Notes: generated by a model from the letters alone, not told the origin. Positions 1-7,422 are shown, numbered from the stretch's first letter. The stretch: 8,420 nucleotides of DNA from Phocaeicola_A sp963643925 (GCA_963643925.1 CAVINS010000097.1:1-8420), one strand, 5' to 3'. Numbers and translations are program-made.

Positions 1-708
1 ATAGAGAGTGTGCTCTCACAGACGTACCCGGACATTGAGTATATCATCGTGGACGGGGCTTCTACGGATGGCTCGGCGGAAGTGATTCGCCGGGCTATCG
101 CCGGACATGAGGACAGGGTGAGGTTTATCTCGGAACCTGACCATGGGATGTACGAGGCTATCAACAAGGGCATTCGCATGGCGACGGGCGACGTGATTGG
201 TCTATGCCACTCGGATGACTTTATCTTCTCGCCGGACACGGTGGAGAAGGTGGTGAAGCGGATGGAGGAGACGCAGTGCGACTTCCTCTATGCCGACGGC
301 ATCTACGTGAATGAGTCTAATATAAATAAGGTGGTGCGCAAGTGGATTGGCGGACGGTATGCGCGATGGAAGGTGCGCTGCGGTTGGTTGCCGCTGCACC
401 CGACGTGCTACATCCGTCGAGATGTGATGATGCGCTGCGGACTGTATGACGAATCGTACAAGATAGCGGCGGACACGAATCTGCTGGTGAACTACCTCTA
501 CAACTGCAACCTGAAGGTGGCGTATCTGCCGGAGTTCGTGACGCGGATGCGCATGGGTGGAATGAGCACCGATGCGGCGAAGCGCAAGAAGATGTGGCAG
601 GAGGACATCCGCGTGTACTCAGGCTACGGCTTCAAGCCTGCAAAACTGACAAAGTTGATGAAGATGGCATGGAAGATGCCGCAGTTCATCAGGGCGAAGT
701 TTATGTAG
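1..708 (+). CDS. Family 2 glycosyltransferase (WcaA/WcaE-like), 5' end missing
   Basis: This is a GT-A fold glycosyltransferase that would transfer a sugar from a nucleotide-sugar donor during capsule, O-antigen or exopolysaccharide assembly at the inner face of the membrane. The reading frame is open from base 1, so the gene starts upstream; the GTG at 10 lies inside the conserved 'IESVLSQTYP' segment and is not the true start. By comparison with the family about 20-25 N-terminal residues are missing, which would give a total near 255-260, normal for this group. Visible motifs, counted from base 1, are DGASTDGS (18-25, nucleotide binding), EPDHGMYEAINKG (45-57) and HSDD (70-73, the metal-binding DxD-like site, with His where Asn is more usual). 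A later HPTCYIRRD and KIAADTNL stretch fits the acceptor side. No membrane segment is evident. The exact sugar and acceptor cannot be told. Nearby glf makes a galactofuranose or other polysaccharide role plausible, but that is inference. Confidence 0.92.
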   Translation: MESVLSQTYPDIEYIIVDGASTDGSAEVIRRAIAGHEDRVRFISEPDHGMYEAINKGIRMATGDVIGLCHSDDFIFSPDTVEKVVKRMEETQCDFLYADGIYVNESNINKVVRKWIGGRYARWKVRCGWLPLHPTCYIRRDVMMRCGLYDESYKIAADTNLLVNYLYNCNLKVAYLPEFVTRMRMGGMSTDAAKRKKMWQEDIRVYSGYGFKPAKLTKLMKMAWKMPQFIRAKFM

Positions 709-721
709 ATAAAACGCAAAA

Positions 722-776
722 ATGATATATTTTGATTTTCTAAAATACTGCCTCGGTAACGAGGTGGATATGAGAG
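722..776 (+). CDS. Possible start of a small gene cut by the assembly gap
   Basis: An ATG lies 13 nt after the glycosyltransferase stop and opens a frame reading MIYFDFLKYCLGNEVDMR before it runs into the N gap. The close spacing suggests a following gene in the same polysaccharide operon. The FDFLKYCLG opening resembles, from memory, the N-terminus of the nucleotidyltransferase-like proteins (NTP_transf_5 type) common in Bacteroidales polysaccharide loci. With only 18 residues this is a weak resemblance and not an assignment. A perfect 5-bp hairpin with a GTAA tetraloop (751-764) falls inside the frame and may be incidental. Confidence 0.28.
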
Positions 777-786
777 NNNNNNNNNN
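777..786. other. Assembly gap of 10 Ns
   Basis: Ten consecutive unknown bases mark a scaffold join. A round number such as 10 is usually a placeholder, so the true distance between the two sides is unknown and reading frames should not be carried across. The gap sits beside an insertion-sequence remnant, a common reason for assemblies to break. Confidence 0.97.
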
Positions 787-896
787 GTCCTGTTCGGTGC
801 TTCAAGTCGAGCCCACATTCAGCAGAACAAGGACTTGATTGAGACCTTGAGCGCAAAGGCGACAAGATGATCTTCTTGTGGCAGAATAACAGACTA
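787..896 (+). pseudogene. Frameshifted gene fragment between the gap and the IS end
   Basis: No single frame is open over the whole stretch. The frame starting at 787 reads VLFGASSRAHIQQNKDLIETL before it loses sense and stops at TGA 868-870. A second frame, beginning about 849, reads ERKGDKMIFLWQNNRL and stops at TAG 897-899. Joined by one frameshift near 845-850 they make a coherent peptide. It resembles the 'FGAg...L...G..i.f..Dnn' pattern seen in many polysaccharide-locus enzymes that bind a nucleotide or SAM. That resemblance is only a guess from a short peptide. The second frame ends exactly where the IS3-type end begins, which fits a gene interrupted by the insertion. The fragment may belong to the gene that starts at 722 or to a different one. 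Confidence 0.28.
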
Positions 897-1135
897 TAGT
901 ACTCCCCATTTTTAGACAGGGTTTAACTTCGTTTGTTTGCCAAGAGAGCATGCGGATTATCCCGAGCGTACTCTCTTCTTGGTAAAATCCAGAAGGGGTT
1001 CGATGACCCTTTGGAGTTTATTGATAAGCGTGCGGCATAAATTCTTGCTTGATGGTGCGCCAGAAGCGCTCTATCAAAATGTTGCCTTTGCAGCGTCAAA
1101 CTTGCCCTGGCTTCGCACATTCGTCCTTCGGACGG
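897..1135 (-). mobile_element. Degenerate right end of an IS3-family insertion sequence
   Basis: On the minus strand this stretch contains the C-terminal part of an IS3-type OrfB transposase, broken by stops and frameshifts, followed by what looks like the terminal inverted repeat. The outer end, read on the plus strand from about 897, is TAGTACTCCCCATTTTTAGA followed by CAGGG. This fits the usual IS3-family terminus of 'TGTACTGCCCCC-AATTT-AGACA' type. The best protein evidence is the transposase signature at 1021-1095. After it, a short PH-containing piece in another frame (near 935-960) may be the decayed conserved C-terminal motif. The left end of the element is absent, so most of the IS is missing and the inner border near 1135 is approximate. 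The element is not mobile by itself. Confidence 0.62.
1018..1095 (-). pseudogene. IS3-family OrfB transposase fragment (rve/DDE domain)
   Basis: The minus strand reads RCKGNILIERFWRTIKQEF and then MPHAYQ before a TAA (complement of 1018-1020). A TGA lies just upstream in the same frame (complement of 1096-1098). The core 'DN.xIERFWRTIKxE' is the well-known signature around the third catalytic acidic residue of the integrase-like domain of IS3/IS150 transposases; the Glu of IERFW would be the catalytic E. Here Gly replaces the usual Asp before Asn. Stops on both sides and loss of the upstream DDE domain show it is a dead fragment. I am fairly sure of the family and not of the subgroup. Confidence 0.68.
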
Positions 1136-1201
1136 TTGAAGGTGTTGTGTTTTAGGTTTTGGGCTGAATGTTATAAACGCTGCGGACGGCAGAATATATG
1201 G

Positions 1202-1254
1202 AGCGGGCCGGAGAGGTGCGGAGCAGTGATGACTGCCACCACCTCCGGCCCGCT
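1202..1254. repeat. Strong nested inverted repeat (hairpin) upstream of glf
   Basis: A perfect 12-bp GC-rich stem pairs 1202-1213 (AGCGGGCCGGAG) with 1243-1254 (CTCCGGCCCGCT). Inside it a second 5-bp hairpin pairs 1223-1227 (GCAGT) with 1232-1236 (ACTGC) around a GATG loop. A further 6-bp pair, ACGCTG at 1177-1182 with CAGCGT at 1264-1269, could enclose the whole structure. No T-run follows on either strand, so it is not a classical intrinsic terminator. It ends 21 nt before the -33 box of the glf promoter. It could be a factor-assisted terminator insulating glf, a protein-binding site or a dispersed intergenic repeat; the sequence alone does not decide. Confidence 0.7.
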
Positions 1255-1275
1255 TGGCATTTTCAGCGTGAAAGG

Positions 1276-1308
1276 TTTGCGGGGCTCGGAATTTGACGTT
1301 ACCTTTGC
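1276..1308 (+). promoter_or_regulatory. Bacteroidota-type promoter for glf(-dnaB)
   Basis: A TTTG -33 box at 1276-1279 and a TACCTTTG -7 box at 1300-1307 match the Bacteroidota consensus (TTTG, 19-21 bp, TAnnTTTG), with a 20-bp spacer. Transcription would start a few bases after 1308, leaving a short A-rich leader before the ATG at 1332. The box position also rules out the upstream TTG at 1293 as the glf start. Confidence 0.75.
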
Positions 1309-1331
1309 ACAGACAAACAATCAAAAAAAGC

Positions 1332-2462
1332 ATGAATATGCGTTACGACTATCTGATAGTGGGCTCCGGACTGTTCGGCGCCACATTTGCCTGCATGGCA
1401 AGGAGAGAAGGGAAGAAGTGCCTGGTGATAGACAAACGGCCGCAGCTGGGCGGCAACATCTATTGCGAGCGCAGGGAGGGCATCAACGTGCACACCTACG
1501 GGCCACACATCTTCCACACGTCGGACAAGGTGGTGTGGGACTTCGTGAACTCGTTCGTGGAGTTCTATCCCATACAATTCAGCCCGGTGGCGAACTACAA
1601 GGGGGAGGTGTATAACCTGCCGTTCAACATGAACACGTTCGCACGGATGTGGGGCGTGAAGACTCCGGCGGAGGCGCAGGCGAAGATCGACGAGCAGAGG
1701 GCGGAGGCTCTGAAGGCCCTGGACGGACGCGAGCCGCGGAACCTGGAGGAGCAGGCGCTCTGTCTGGTAGGACGGGACGTGTTCGGGAAACTGATTAAGG
1801 AATATACCGAGAAGCAATGGGGGCGCAAGTGCACGGAGCTGCCGGCATTCATCATCAAAAGGCTGCCCGTCAGGCTGGTGTACGACAACAACTACTTCAA
1901 CGACAAGTACCAGGGCATCCCCGTGGGCGGATATAACCGGCTGACAGAAGGTCTGCTGGAGGGCGTGGACACGCTGACGGGGGTGGACTTCTTCCACTCG
2001 GAATACAGGGACTGGCAGCGGTATGCCGACCGGCTGGTCTACACGGGTGCCATCGACGAGTACTTCGGCTTCCGGCTGGGCAAGCTCGACTGGCGCACGG
2101 TGAGCTTCAAGACCCGGGTGGAGGAGACGCCGAACTACCAGGGCAACGCGGTGGTGAACTACACCTCGCACGAGAAGCCCTACACGCGGGTGATAGAGCA
2201 CAAGCACTTCGAGAGCAGGGGTCAGCAGGTGTATGACAACCCGAGGACGGTGGTGACGGAGGAATACTCCACGGAATACAAGGAGGGCATGGAGCCCTAC
2301 TACCCCGTGAACGACGAGCGCAACAATGCCCTGGCGGAGCAATACCGGCAGCTGGCGGAGCGGGAGGAGAACGTCGTCTTCGGCGGCCGACTGGCCGAAT
2401 ACAAATATTACGACATGGCGCCCATCATCGGTAAGGTGCTCGGACTGTGGAACAGGGGGTGA
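1332..2462 (+). CDS. glf: UDP-galactopyranose mutase
   Basis: This flavoenzyme interconverts UDP-galactopyranose and UDP-galactofuranose in the cytoplasm, supplying galactofuranose for surface polysaccharides. The 376-residue product is the normal bacterial length. Residues 11-16 (GSGLFG) form the FAD-binding dinucleotide loop, followed by the family motif GGNIY and HTYGPHIFHT near 40-60. EKQWG (160-164) carries the conserved Trp of the mobile substrate lid, and R181 in LPVRLVYDNNYF matches the conserved lid/substrate arginine. TGAIDEYFG starts at 238. The FGGRLAEYKYYDM stretch near 350-363 is the C-terminal FAD-contacting segment. ATG 1332 was chosen because it follows the promoter by a sensible leader (ATG 1338 is possible); the more upstream TTG overlaps the -7 box. 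No strong Shine-Dalgarno is visible, only an A-rich leader. The gene appears intact. It supports a nearby polysaccharide locus, consistent with the glycosyltransferase at 1-708. dnaB follows after 26 nt. Confidence 0.96.
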   Translation: MNMRYDYLIVGSGLFGATFACMARREGKKCLVIDKRPQLGGNIYCERREGINVHTYGPHIFHTSDKVVWDFVNSFVEFYPIQFSPVANYKGEVYNLPFNMNTFARMWGVKTPAEAQAKIDEQRAEALKALDGREPRNLEEQALCLVGRDVFGKLIKEYTEKQWGRKCTELPAFIIKRLPVRLVYDNNYFNDKYQGIPVGGYNRLTEGLLEGVDTLTGVDFFHSEYRDWQRYADRLVYTGAIDEYFGFRLGKLDWRTVSFKTRVEETPNYQGNAVVNYTSHEKPYTRVIEHKHFESRGQQVYDNPRTVVTEEYSTEYKEGMEPYYPVNDERNNALAEQYRQLAEREENVVFGGRLAEYKYYDMAPIIGKVLGLWNRG

Positions 2463-2488
2463 GAAGTCCCAAAACGGAGAAAAAAGTT

Positions 2489-4036
2489 ATGCCAGGAGAA
2501 ACGACAAGAAGACGACAGACAAGACGCGGCAGCGAACCGGCTGTGGTGGGCGACATGGAACACGTGCAGCCGCAGGCCACGGAGCTGGAGAAGGTGGTGC
2601 TGGGCGCACTGATGATAGAGGGCGACGCATACTCGCTGGTGAGCGAGATACTGCGGCCGGAGACATTCTACGAACACCGGCACCAGCTGATATACAAGGC
2701 CATCAGTACACTGGCCATGAGGCAGGAGCCTGTAGACATACTCACCGTGACGGAGCAGCTGAAGAAGACTGGCGACCTGGACGAGGTGGGCGGACCGTTC
2801 TACATCTCGCAGCTGAGCGGCAGCGTGCTGTCGTCGGCACACATAGAGTACCACGCGCGCATCATCGCACAGAAGTACCTCGCCCGACAACTCATCACCT
2901 ACACCAGCCAGATACAGACACAGGCCTTCGACGAGAGCACCGACGTGGCGGACCTGATGCAGGAGGCCGAGGGAAAGCTGTTCGAAATATCGCAGCAGAA
3001 CCTGAAGAAGGACTACACGCAGATAAACCCCGTGATAAACGACGCCTACACGATGCTGCAGAAGGCGGCCGCACGCACCGACGGACTGAGCGGACTGACA
3101 AGCGGATTCCACGATCTGGACAAGAAGACCTCCGGCTGGCAAAACTCCGACCTGGTGATCATAGCCGCACGACCGGCCATGGGAAAGACGGCCTTCGTGC
3201 TCTCCATGGCGAAGAACATGGCCGTGGACTACCAAATACCCGTGGCCGTATTCTCGCTGGAGATGAGCAACGTGCAGCTGGTGAACCGTCTGATATCCAA
3301 CGTGTGCGAGATAGCGAGCGAGAAGATACGAAGCGGACAGCTGGCGGACTATGAGTGGGGACAGCTGGACTACAAGATAAAAAACCTGTATGACGCACCG
3401 CTCTACGTGGACGACACGCCGTCGCTCTCGGTGTTTGAGCTGCGTACGAAGGCACGTCGGCTGGTGCGCGAGCATGGGGTGAAGATCATCATCATCGACT
3501 ACCTGCAGCTGATGAACGCCAGCGGAATGTCCTTCGGCAACCGCCAGGAGGAGGTGGCCACCATCTCGAAGTCGTTGAAGGGACTGGCCAAGGAGCTGAA
3601 CATCCCCATCATCGCGCTGAGCCAGCTGAACCGTGGAGTGGAGAACCGCGATGGCAACCAGGGCAAGCGGCCGCAGCTGAGCGACCTGCGTGAGTCGGGA
3701 TCTATAGAGCAGGACGCCGACATGGTGTGCTTCATCCACCGCCCGGAGTACTACAAGATATACCAGGACGAGGACAACCAGGACACGCACGGAATGGCGG
3801 AAATCATCCTGGCCAAGCACCGTAACGGCGGCACGGGCATCGTAAAGCTCCGCTTCCGGGGCGAGTATGTCCGATTCCAGAACCTCGATGACGAGAGCCT
3901 CTCGTCCATGCCGGGTGTGGGCATGCAGATGTCGTCGCGCATGAACAGCGACCCGGCAGCCCCGCAGCCGATACCGCCATCGGCGGACATACCGCCCGAA
4001 TTCCTGTCGGAGTCCAACGACGCACCTCCATACTAG
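2489..4036 (+). CDS. dnaB: Replicative DNA helicase DnaB
   Basis: This is the hexameric 5'-3' helicase that unwinds DNA at the replication fork and recruits primase. The 515-residue product has the DnaB N-terminal helical domain (about 27-140, beginning ATELEKVVLGALM), a linker, and the RecA-like motor domain (about 190-462). Walker A is ARPAMGKT (227-234) with K233, Walker B is IIIIDYLQLM with D337, and ALSQLNRGVE and SGSIEQDADM mark the later helicase motifs. There is no intein. A tail of about 50 residues after NLDDESL is Met-, Ser- and Pro-rich (PQPIPPSADIPPEF, ending DAPPY), as in other Bacteroidota DnaB proteins. ATG 2489 is preferred over GTG 2447, which lies inside glf, because GGAGA at 2476-2480 sits 8 nt upstream and the family homology begins well after it. 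The gene is 26 nt after glf with no terminator between, so the two are probably co-transcribed; dnaB may also have a promoter I cannot see. Confidence 0.97.
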   Translation: MPGETTRRRQTRRGSEPAVVGDMEHVQPQATELEKVVLGALMIEGDAYSLVSEILRPETFYEHRHQLIYKAISTLAMRQEPVDILTVTEQLKKTGDLDEVGGPFYISQLSGSVLSSAHIEYHARIIAQKYLARQLITYTSQIQTQAFDESTDVADLMQEAEGKLFEISQQNLKKDYTQINPVINDAYTMLQKAAARTDGLSGLTSGFHDLDKKTSGWQNSDLVIIAARPAMGKTAFVLSMAKNMAVDYQIPVAVFSLEMSNVQLVNRLISNVCEIASEKIRSGQLADYEWGQLDYKIKNLYDAPLYVDDTPSLSVFELRTKARRLVREHGVKIIIIDYLQLMNASGMSFGNRQEEVATISKSLKGLAKELNIPIIALSQLNRGVENRDGNQGKRPQLSDLRESGSIEQDADMVCFIHRPEYYKIYQDEDNQDTHGMAEIILAKHRNGGTGIVKLRFRGEYVRFQNLDDESLSSMPGVGMQMSSRMNSDPAAPQPIPPSADIPPEFLSESNDAPPY

Positions 4037-4145
4037 GAGACTACACGCAGGGCTGATGCTGCCGTGGAGCTCCCTAAGCGCAGGGTTTCAACATGCCCGA
4101 CGCTAAAAAAATCGTGTGAAGTTACTCGAGACCAAAAAAACTTAG

Positions 4146-4154
4146 TAACTTTGC
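4146..4154 (+). promoter_or_regulatory. Likely -7 box of the pheT-yebC promoter
   Basis: TAACTTTG at 4146-4153, followed by C, fits the Bacteroidota TAnnTTTG -7 element. It lies in an AT-rich part of the 155-bp dnaB-pheT spacer, 38 nt before the pheT ATG. The -33 position holds only a weak match (TTAC near 4122-4125). No clear intrinsic terminator for dnaB is visible in 4037-4140, although that stretch contains a CGCAGGG sequence twice (4046-4052 and 4079-4085), which is probably incidental. Confidence 0.6.
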
Positions 4155-4191
4155 GCATTATTTTTGAAAATTACATAAAACATAGTCAGAT

Positions 4192-6654
4192 ATGAATATC
4201 TCTTACAATTGGCTGAAAGAGTATGTGCAGTTCGACCTGACCGCCGACCAGGTGGCCGCAGCCCTCACCTCCATAGGCTTGGAGGTGGACTCTGTCGAAG
4301 AAGTGCAGACCATCAAAGGCGGCCTCGAAGGCCTGGTCATCGGTGAAGTGTTGACCTGCGTGCCTCACCCCAACTCCGACCACATGCATGTGACCACTGT
4401 CGACCTGGGCAGCGGCGACCCCGTGCAGATTGTTTGCGGCGCCCCCAACGTGGCGGCAGGCCAGAAGGTGGTGGTGGCCACACTGGGCACCAAGCTCTAC
4501 GACGGCGACGAGTGCTTCACCATAAAGAAATCGAAACTCCGCGGCGTGGAGTCCAACGGAATGATTTGCGCCGAGGACGAGATAGGCATAGGCACGGACC
4601 ATGCCGGCATCATCGTGCTGCCCGAGAGCGCTGTGACGGGCACACCCGCCAAGGAATATTATAACATAAAGAGCGACTACGTGATAGAGGTGGACATCAC
4701 CCCGAACCGCGCCGACGCCTGCTCGCACTACGGTGTGGCACGCGACCTCTATGCCTATCTGGTGCAGAACGGCATGCAGACGGCCATCAGCCGCCCCTCG
4801 GTGGACGGCTTCGCGGTGGACAACCACGACCTGAACATCGACGTGGAGGTGGCGAACACCGAAGCCTGCCCGCGCTACGCCGGCGTGACGATAAAGGGCG
4901 TGACGGTGAAGGAGAGCCCCGCATGGCTGCAGGACAAGCTGCGCACCATCGGCCTCAGACCCATCAACAACATCGTGGACATCACCAACTACATACTCCA
5001 CGCCTACGGACAACCGCTCCACTGCTTCGACGCGGACAAGATAAAGGGTGGACGCATCATCGTGAAGACGATGCCCGCAGGTACCCCGTTCGTCACACTG
5101 GACGGTGTGGAGCGCAAGCTCGACGAGCGTGACCTGATGATCTGCAACGCCGAGGAGCCGATGTGCATAGGCGGTGTGTTCGGCGGTCTGGACTCGGGCA
5201 CCACCATGGAGACGAAGAACGTCTTCCTGGAGAGCGCCTACTTCCACCCCACATGGATCCGAAAGGCTGCCCGCCGCCACGGACTGAACACCGACGCCTC
5301 GTTCCGCTACGAGCGCGGTATCGACCCCAACGGTGTCATCTACTGTCTGAAGCAGGCCGCCATGCTGGTGAAGGAACTGGCCGGCGGAACCGTCTCGATG
5401 GACATCAAGGACCTCTATACACATCCGATAGCAGACTTCCCCGTGGAGCTGAAGTACGACTACGTGCACTCGCTGACGGGCAAGGAGATACCTGCCGCCA
5501 CCATCAAGAGCATCGTGGAGAGCCTGGAGATGAAGGTGGTGAAGGAAGATGCCGAAGGCCTCTCGCTGCTGGTGCCTCCCTACCGTGTGGACGTGCAGCG
5601 CCCCTGCGACGTGGTGGAGGACGTGCTCCGCGTCTACGGATACAATAATGTGGAGATTCCCGACACACTGAAGTCGAGCCTGACAACCAAGGGCGAGATT
5701 GACAAGTGGCAGAAACTGCAGAACCTGATAGGCGAGCAGCTGGCAGGACAGGGATTCAACGAGATACTGAACAACTCGCTAACCCGTGCGGCCTACTACG
5801 ACGAGCTGGACACCTATCCCGCCAAGAACCTGGTGATGCTGATGAACCCCCTGAGCGCCGACCTCAACTGCATGCGCCAGACCCTGCTCTTCGGCGGACT
5901 GGAGAGCATCGCCCACAACGCCAACCGCAAGAACGCCGACCTGCGCTTCTTCGAGTGTGGCAACTGCTACGCCTACAACGCCGATGCCAAGAACGCCGAG
6001 CACCCGTTGGCGGCCTACAAGGAAGACTCGCACATAGCCCTGTGGGTGACCGGCAACCGTGTGGTAAGCTCGTGGGCCCACCCCGACGAGGCCTCTTCGG
6101 TGTACGAGCTGAAGGCTTACGTGGAGAACATCTTCCAGCGTCTGGGACTCAGTGTGAAGGCGATGGACGTCGCTCCGCTGGAGAACAACATCTACTCCAC
6201 AGCCATCGGTTACTACACCAAGGGCGGCAAGCTGCTGGCAATGCTGGGCATCGTCTCCAGAAAGATACAGAAGGCATTCGACATCGACAATGAGGTCTAC
6301 TACGCCGACATCAACTGGAAACAGGTGATGAAAGCCGTGAAGACGGTGAAGGTGGGATACAAGGAGCTGACAAAGTTCCCCGCCGTGCGACGCGACCTCG
6401 CCCTGCTGGTGGACAACAGCGTGAAGTTTGCCGACATCGAGAAGATAGCCTACGAGAGCGAGAAGAAGCTGCTGAAGGAAGTGGAACTGTTCGACGTGTA
6501 CGAAGGCAAGAACCTGGAGCCTGGCAAGAAGAGCTACGCCGTGAGCTTCCTGCTGCAGGATGAGACCCAGACCCTGACCGACAAGCAGATTGACAAGATC
6601 ATGCAGAAGCTCATCGACAACCTGCAAAACAAGCTGCAGGCCAAACTCAGATAA
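4192..6654 (+). CDS. pheT: Phenylalanine--tRNA ligase beta subunit
   Basis: This is the beta chain of the (alpha-beta)2 enzyme that charges tRNA-Phe; the beta chain binds tRNA and edits mischarged Tyr-tRNA-Phe. The 820 residues match the full-length bacterial form. Domains in order are: the N-terminal MNISYNWLKEYV segment; an OB-fold tRNA-binding domain (about 47-136, PHPNSDHMHV through GVESNGMICAEDEIG); the B3/B4 editing region (about 219-381, including PINNIVDITNY and HGLNTDASFRYERGIDP); the B5 domain (about 416-490, ending PYRVDVQRP and VLRVYGYNN); the catalytic-like core (about 495-700); and the FDX-ACB anticodon-binding domain (about 723-820, KFPAVRRDLALLVD). The start follows the promoter box closely and matches the family N-terminus. 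The alpha-subunit gene pheS is not adjacent; it must lie elsewhere, as the enzyme needs both chains. yebC follows after 36 nt and is probably in the same transcript. Confidence 0.98.
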   Translation: MNISYNWLKEYVQFDLTADQVAAALTSIGLEVDSVEEVQTIKGGLEGLVIGEVLTCVPHPNSDHMHVTTVDLGSGDPVQIVCGAPNVAAGQKVVVATLGTKLYDGDECFTIKKSKLRGVESNGMICAEDEIGIGTDHAGIIVLPESAVTGTPAKEYYNIKSDYVIEVDITPNRADACSHYGVARDLYAYLVQNGMQTAISRPSVDGFAVDNHDLNIDVEVANTEACPRYAGVTIKGVTVKESPAWLQDKLRTIGLRPINNIVDITNYILHAYGQPLHCFDADKIKGGRIIVKTMPAGTPFVTLDGVERKLDERDLMICNAEEPMCIGGVFGGLDSGTTMETKNVFLESAYFHPTWIRKAARRHGLNTDASFRYERGIDPNGVIYCLKQAAMLVKELAGGTVSMDIKDLYTHPIADFPVELKYDYVHSLTGKEIPAATIKSIVESLEMKVVKEDAEGLSLLVPPYRVDVQRPCDVVEDVLRVYGYNNVEIPDTLKSSLTTKGEIDKWQKLQNLIGEQLAGQGFNEILNNSLTRAAYYDELDTYPAKNLVMLMNPLSADLNCMRQTLLFGGLESIAHNANRKNADLRFFECGNCYAYNADAKNAEHPLAAYKEDSHIALWVTGNRVVSSWAHPDEASSVYELKAYVENIFQRLGLSVKAMDVAPLENNIYSTAIGYYTKGGKLLAMLGIVSRKIQKAFDIDNEVYYADINWKQVMKAVKTVKVGYKELTKFPAVRRDLALLVDNSVKFADIEKIAYESEKKLLKEVELFDVYEGKNLEPGKKSYAVSFLLQDETQTLTDKQIDKIMQKLIDNLQNKLQAKLR

Positions 6655-6690
6655 TTCTAACTAATACAACAATATAAAAATTTAATTCCA

Positions 6691-7422
6691 ATGGGAAGAG
6701 CGTTTGAATACAGAAAAGCGACTAAGTTAAAAAGATGGGGACATATGGCCAAGACTTTCACAAGACTTGGCAAGCAGATTGCGATAGCTGTAAAGGCTGG
6801 TGGACCGGAGCCCGAGAACAACCCGACTCTGCGTTCGGTAATCGCTACCTGCAAGCGCGAGAATATGCCCAAAGACAACATCGAAAGAGCCATCAAGAAC
6901 GCTATGGGCAAAGACCAGAGCGACTACAAGAGCATGACATACGAGGGATACGGACCTCACGGCATCGCCGTTTTCGTGGACACACTGACGGACAACCCCA
7001 CACGCACCGTTGCCGACGTGCGCTCGGTCTTCAACAAGTTCTCGGGCACACTGGGAACAATGGGCTCGCTGGCCTATCTGTTCGACCACAAGTGTATCTT
7101 CTCCTTCAAGAAGAAGGACGGAGTGGACATGGAGGAGCTGATTCTGGACCTGATAGACTTCGGCGTGGACGATGAGTTCGACGAGGACGAGGAGCAGGGC
7201 ACCATCACCATCTACGGTGATCCGAAGAGCTATGCCCAAATTCAGAAATACCTCGAGGAGCACGGATTCGAGGAGGTCGGCGGTGACTTCACCTACATCC
7301 CCAACGACCTGAAGGATGTTACTCCCGAAGCCCGCGAGACTCTGGACAAGATGATTGAGCGCCTCGAGGAGTTCGACGACGTGCAGACCGTCTACACCAA
7401 CATGAAACCCGAGGAGGAGTAA
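6691..7422 (+). CDS. yebC: YebC/PmpR/TACO1-family protein
   Basis: The 243-residue product starts MGRAFEYRKATKLKRWGHMA and continues with FTRLGKQIAIAVKAGG, NPTLRSVIATCKRENMPKDN and YEGYGPHGIAVFVDTLTDN, the hallmark blocks of the family. It has the expected three-domain length and an acidic region near 150-170 (DDEFDEDEEQG). The family was long annotated as a DNA-binding transcriptional regulator (PmpR). More recent work on bacterial YebC proteins and mitochondrial TACO1 points to a role on the ribosome, helping translation through proline-rich stretches. Which role applies here cannot be read from the sequence; pairing with pheT favours translation. The AT-rich 36-nt spacer has no clear Shine-Dalgarno, and the family N-terminus fixes the start. 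A strong terminator follows after 28 nt. Confidence 0.96.
   Translation: MGRAFEYRKATKLKRWGHMAKTFTRLGKQIAIAVKAGGPEPENNPTLRSVIATCKRENMPKDNIERAIKNAMGKDQSDYKSMTYEGYGPHGIAVFVDTLTDNPTRTVADVRSVFNKFSGTLGTMGSLAYLFDHKCIFSFKKKDGVDMEELILDLIDFGVDDEFDEDEEQGTITIYGDPKSYAQIQKYLEEHGFEEVGGDFTYIPNDLKDVTPEARETLDKMIERLEEFDDVQTVYTNMKPEEE

Noticed and set aside
1202..1254. Invertible promoter (Mpi-type phase switch) ahead of glf
   Set aside because: The inverted repeats enclose only 29 bp and do not flank the promoter; no invertase-type site is recognisable.
923..1333. 136-residue minus-strand open frame taken as an intact gene
   Set aside because: It mixes frames of the decayed IS3 remnant with non-coding DNA and the glf promoter; the real transposase signature lies in another frame.
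1049..1615. 188-residue plus-strand open frame running into glf
   Set aside because: It crosses the hairpin, the promoter and glf in the wrong frame, and its residues look random.
1299..2342. Long minus-strand open frame opposite glf
   Set aside because: It is a His/Val/Leu-rich shadow of glf caused by the GC-rich codons of the plus strand. It has no recognisable domain, while glf is a clear family match.
2326..3354. Plus-strand open frame overlapping the end of glf and dnaB
   Set aside because: It is extremely Arg/Gly/Thr-rich and off-frame to dnaB, without a start signal or family resemblance.
2408..3820. 470-residue minus-strand open frame opposite dnaB
   Set aside because: It has the same shadow composition and no motifs, and lies wholly opposite conserved DnaB domains.
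4186..5469. 427-residue minus-strand open frame opposite pheT
   Set aside because: It is a shadow of pheT, rich in His and Val with no domain features.
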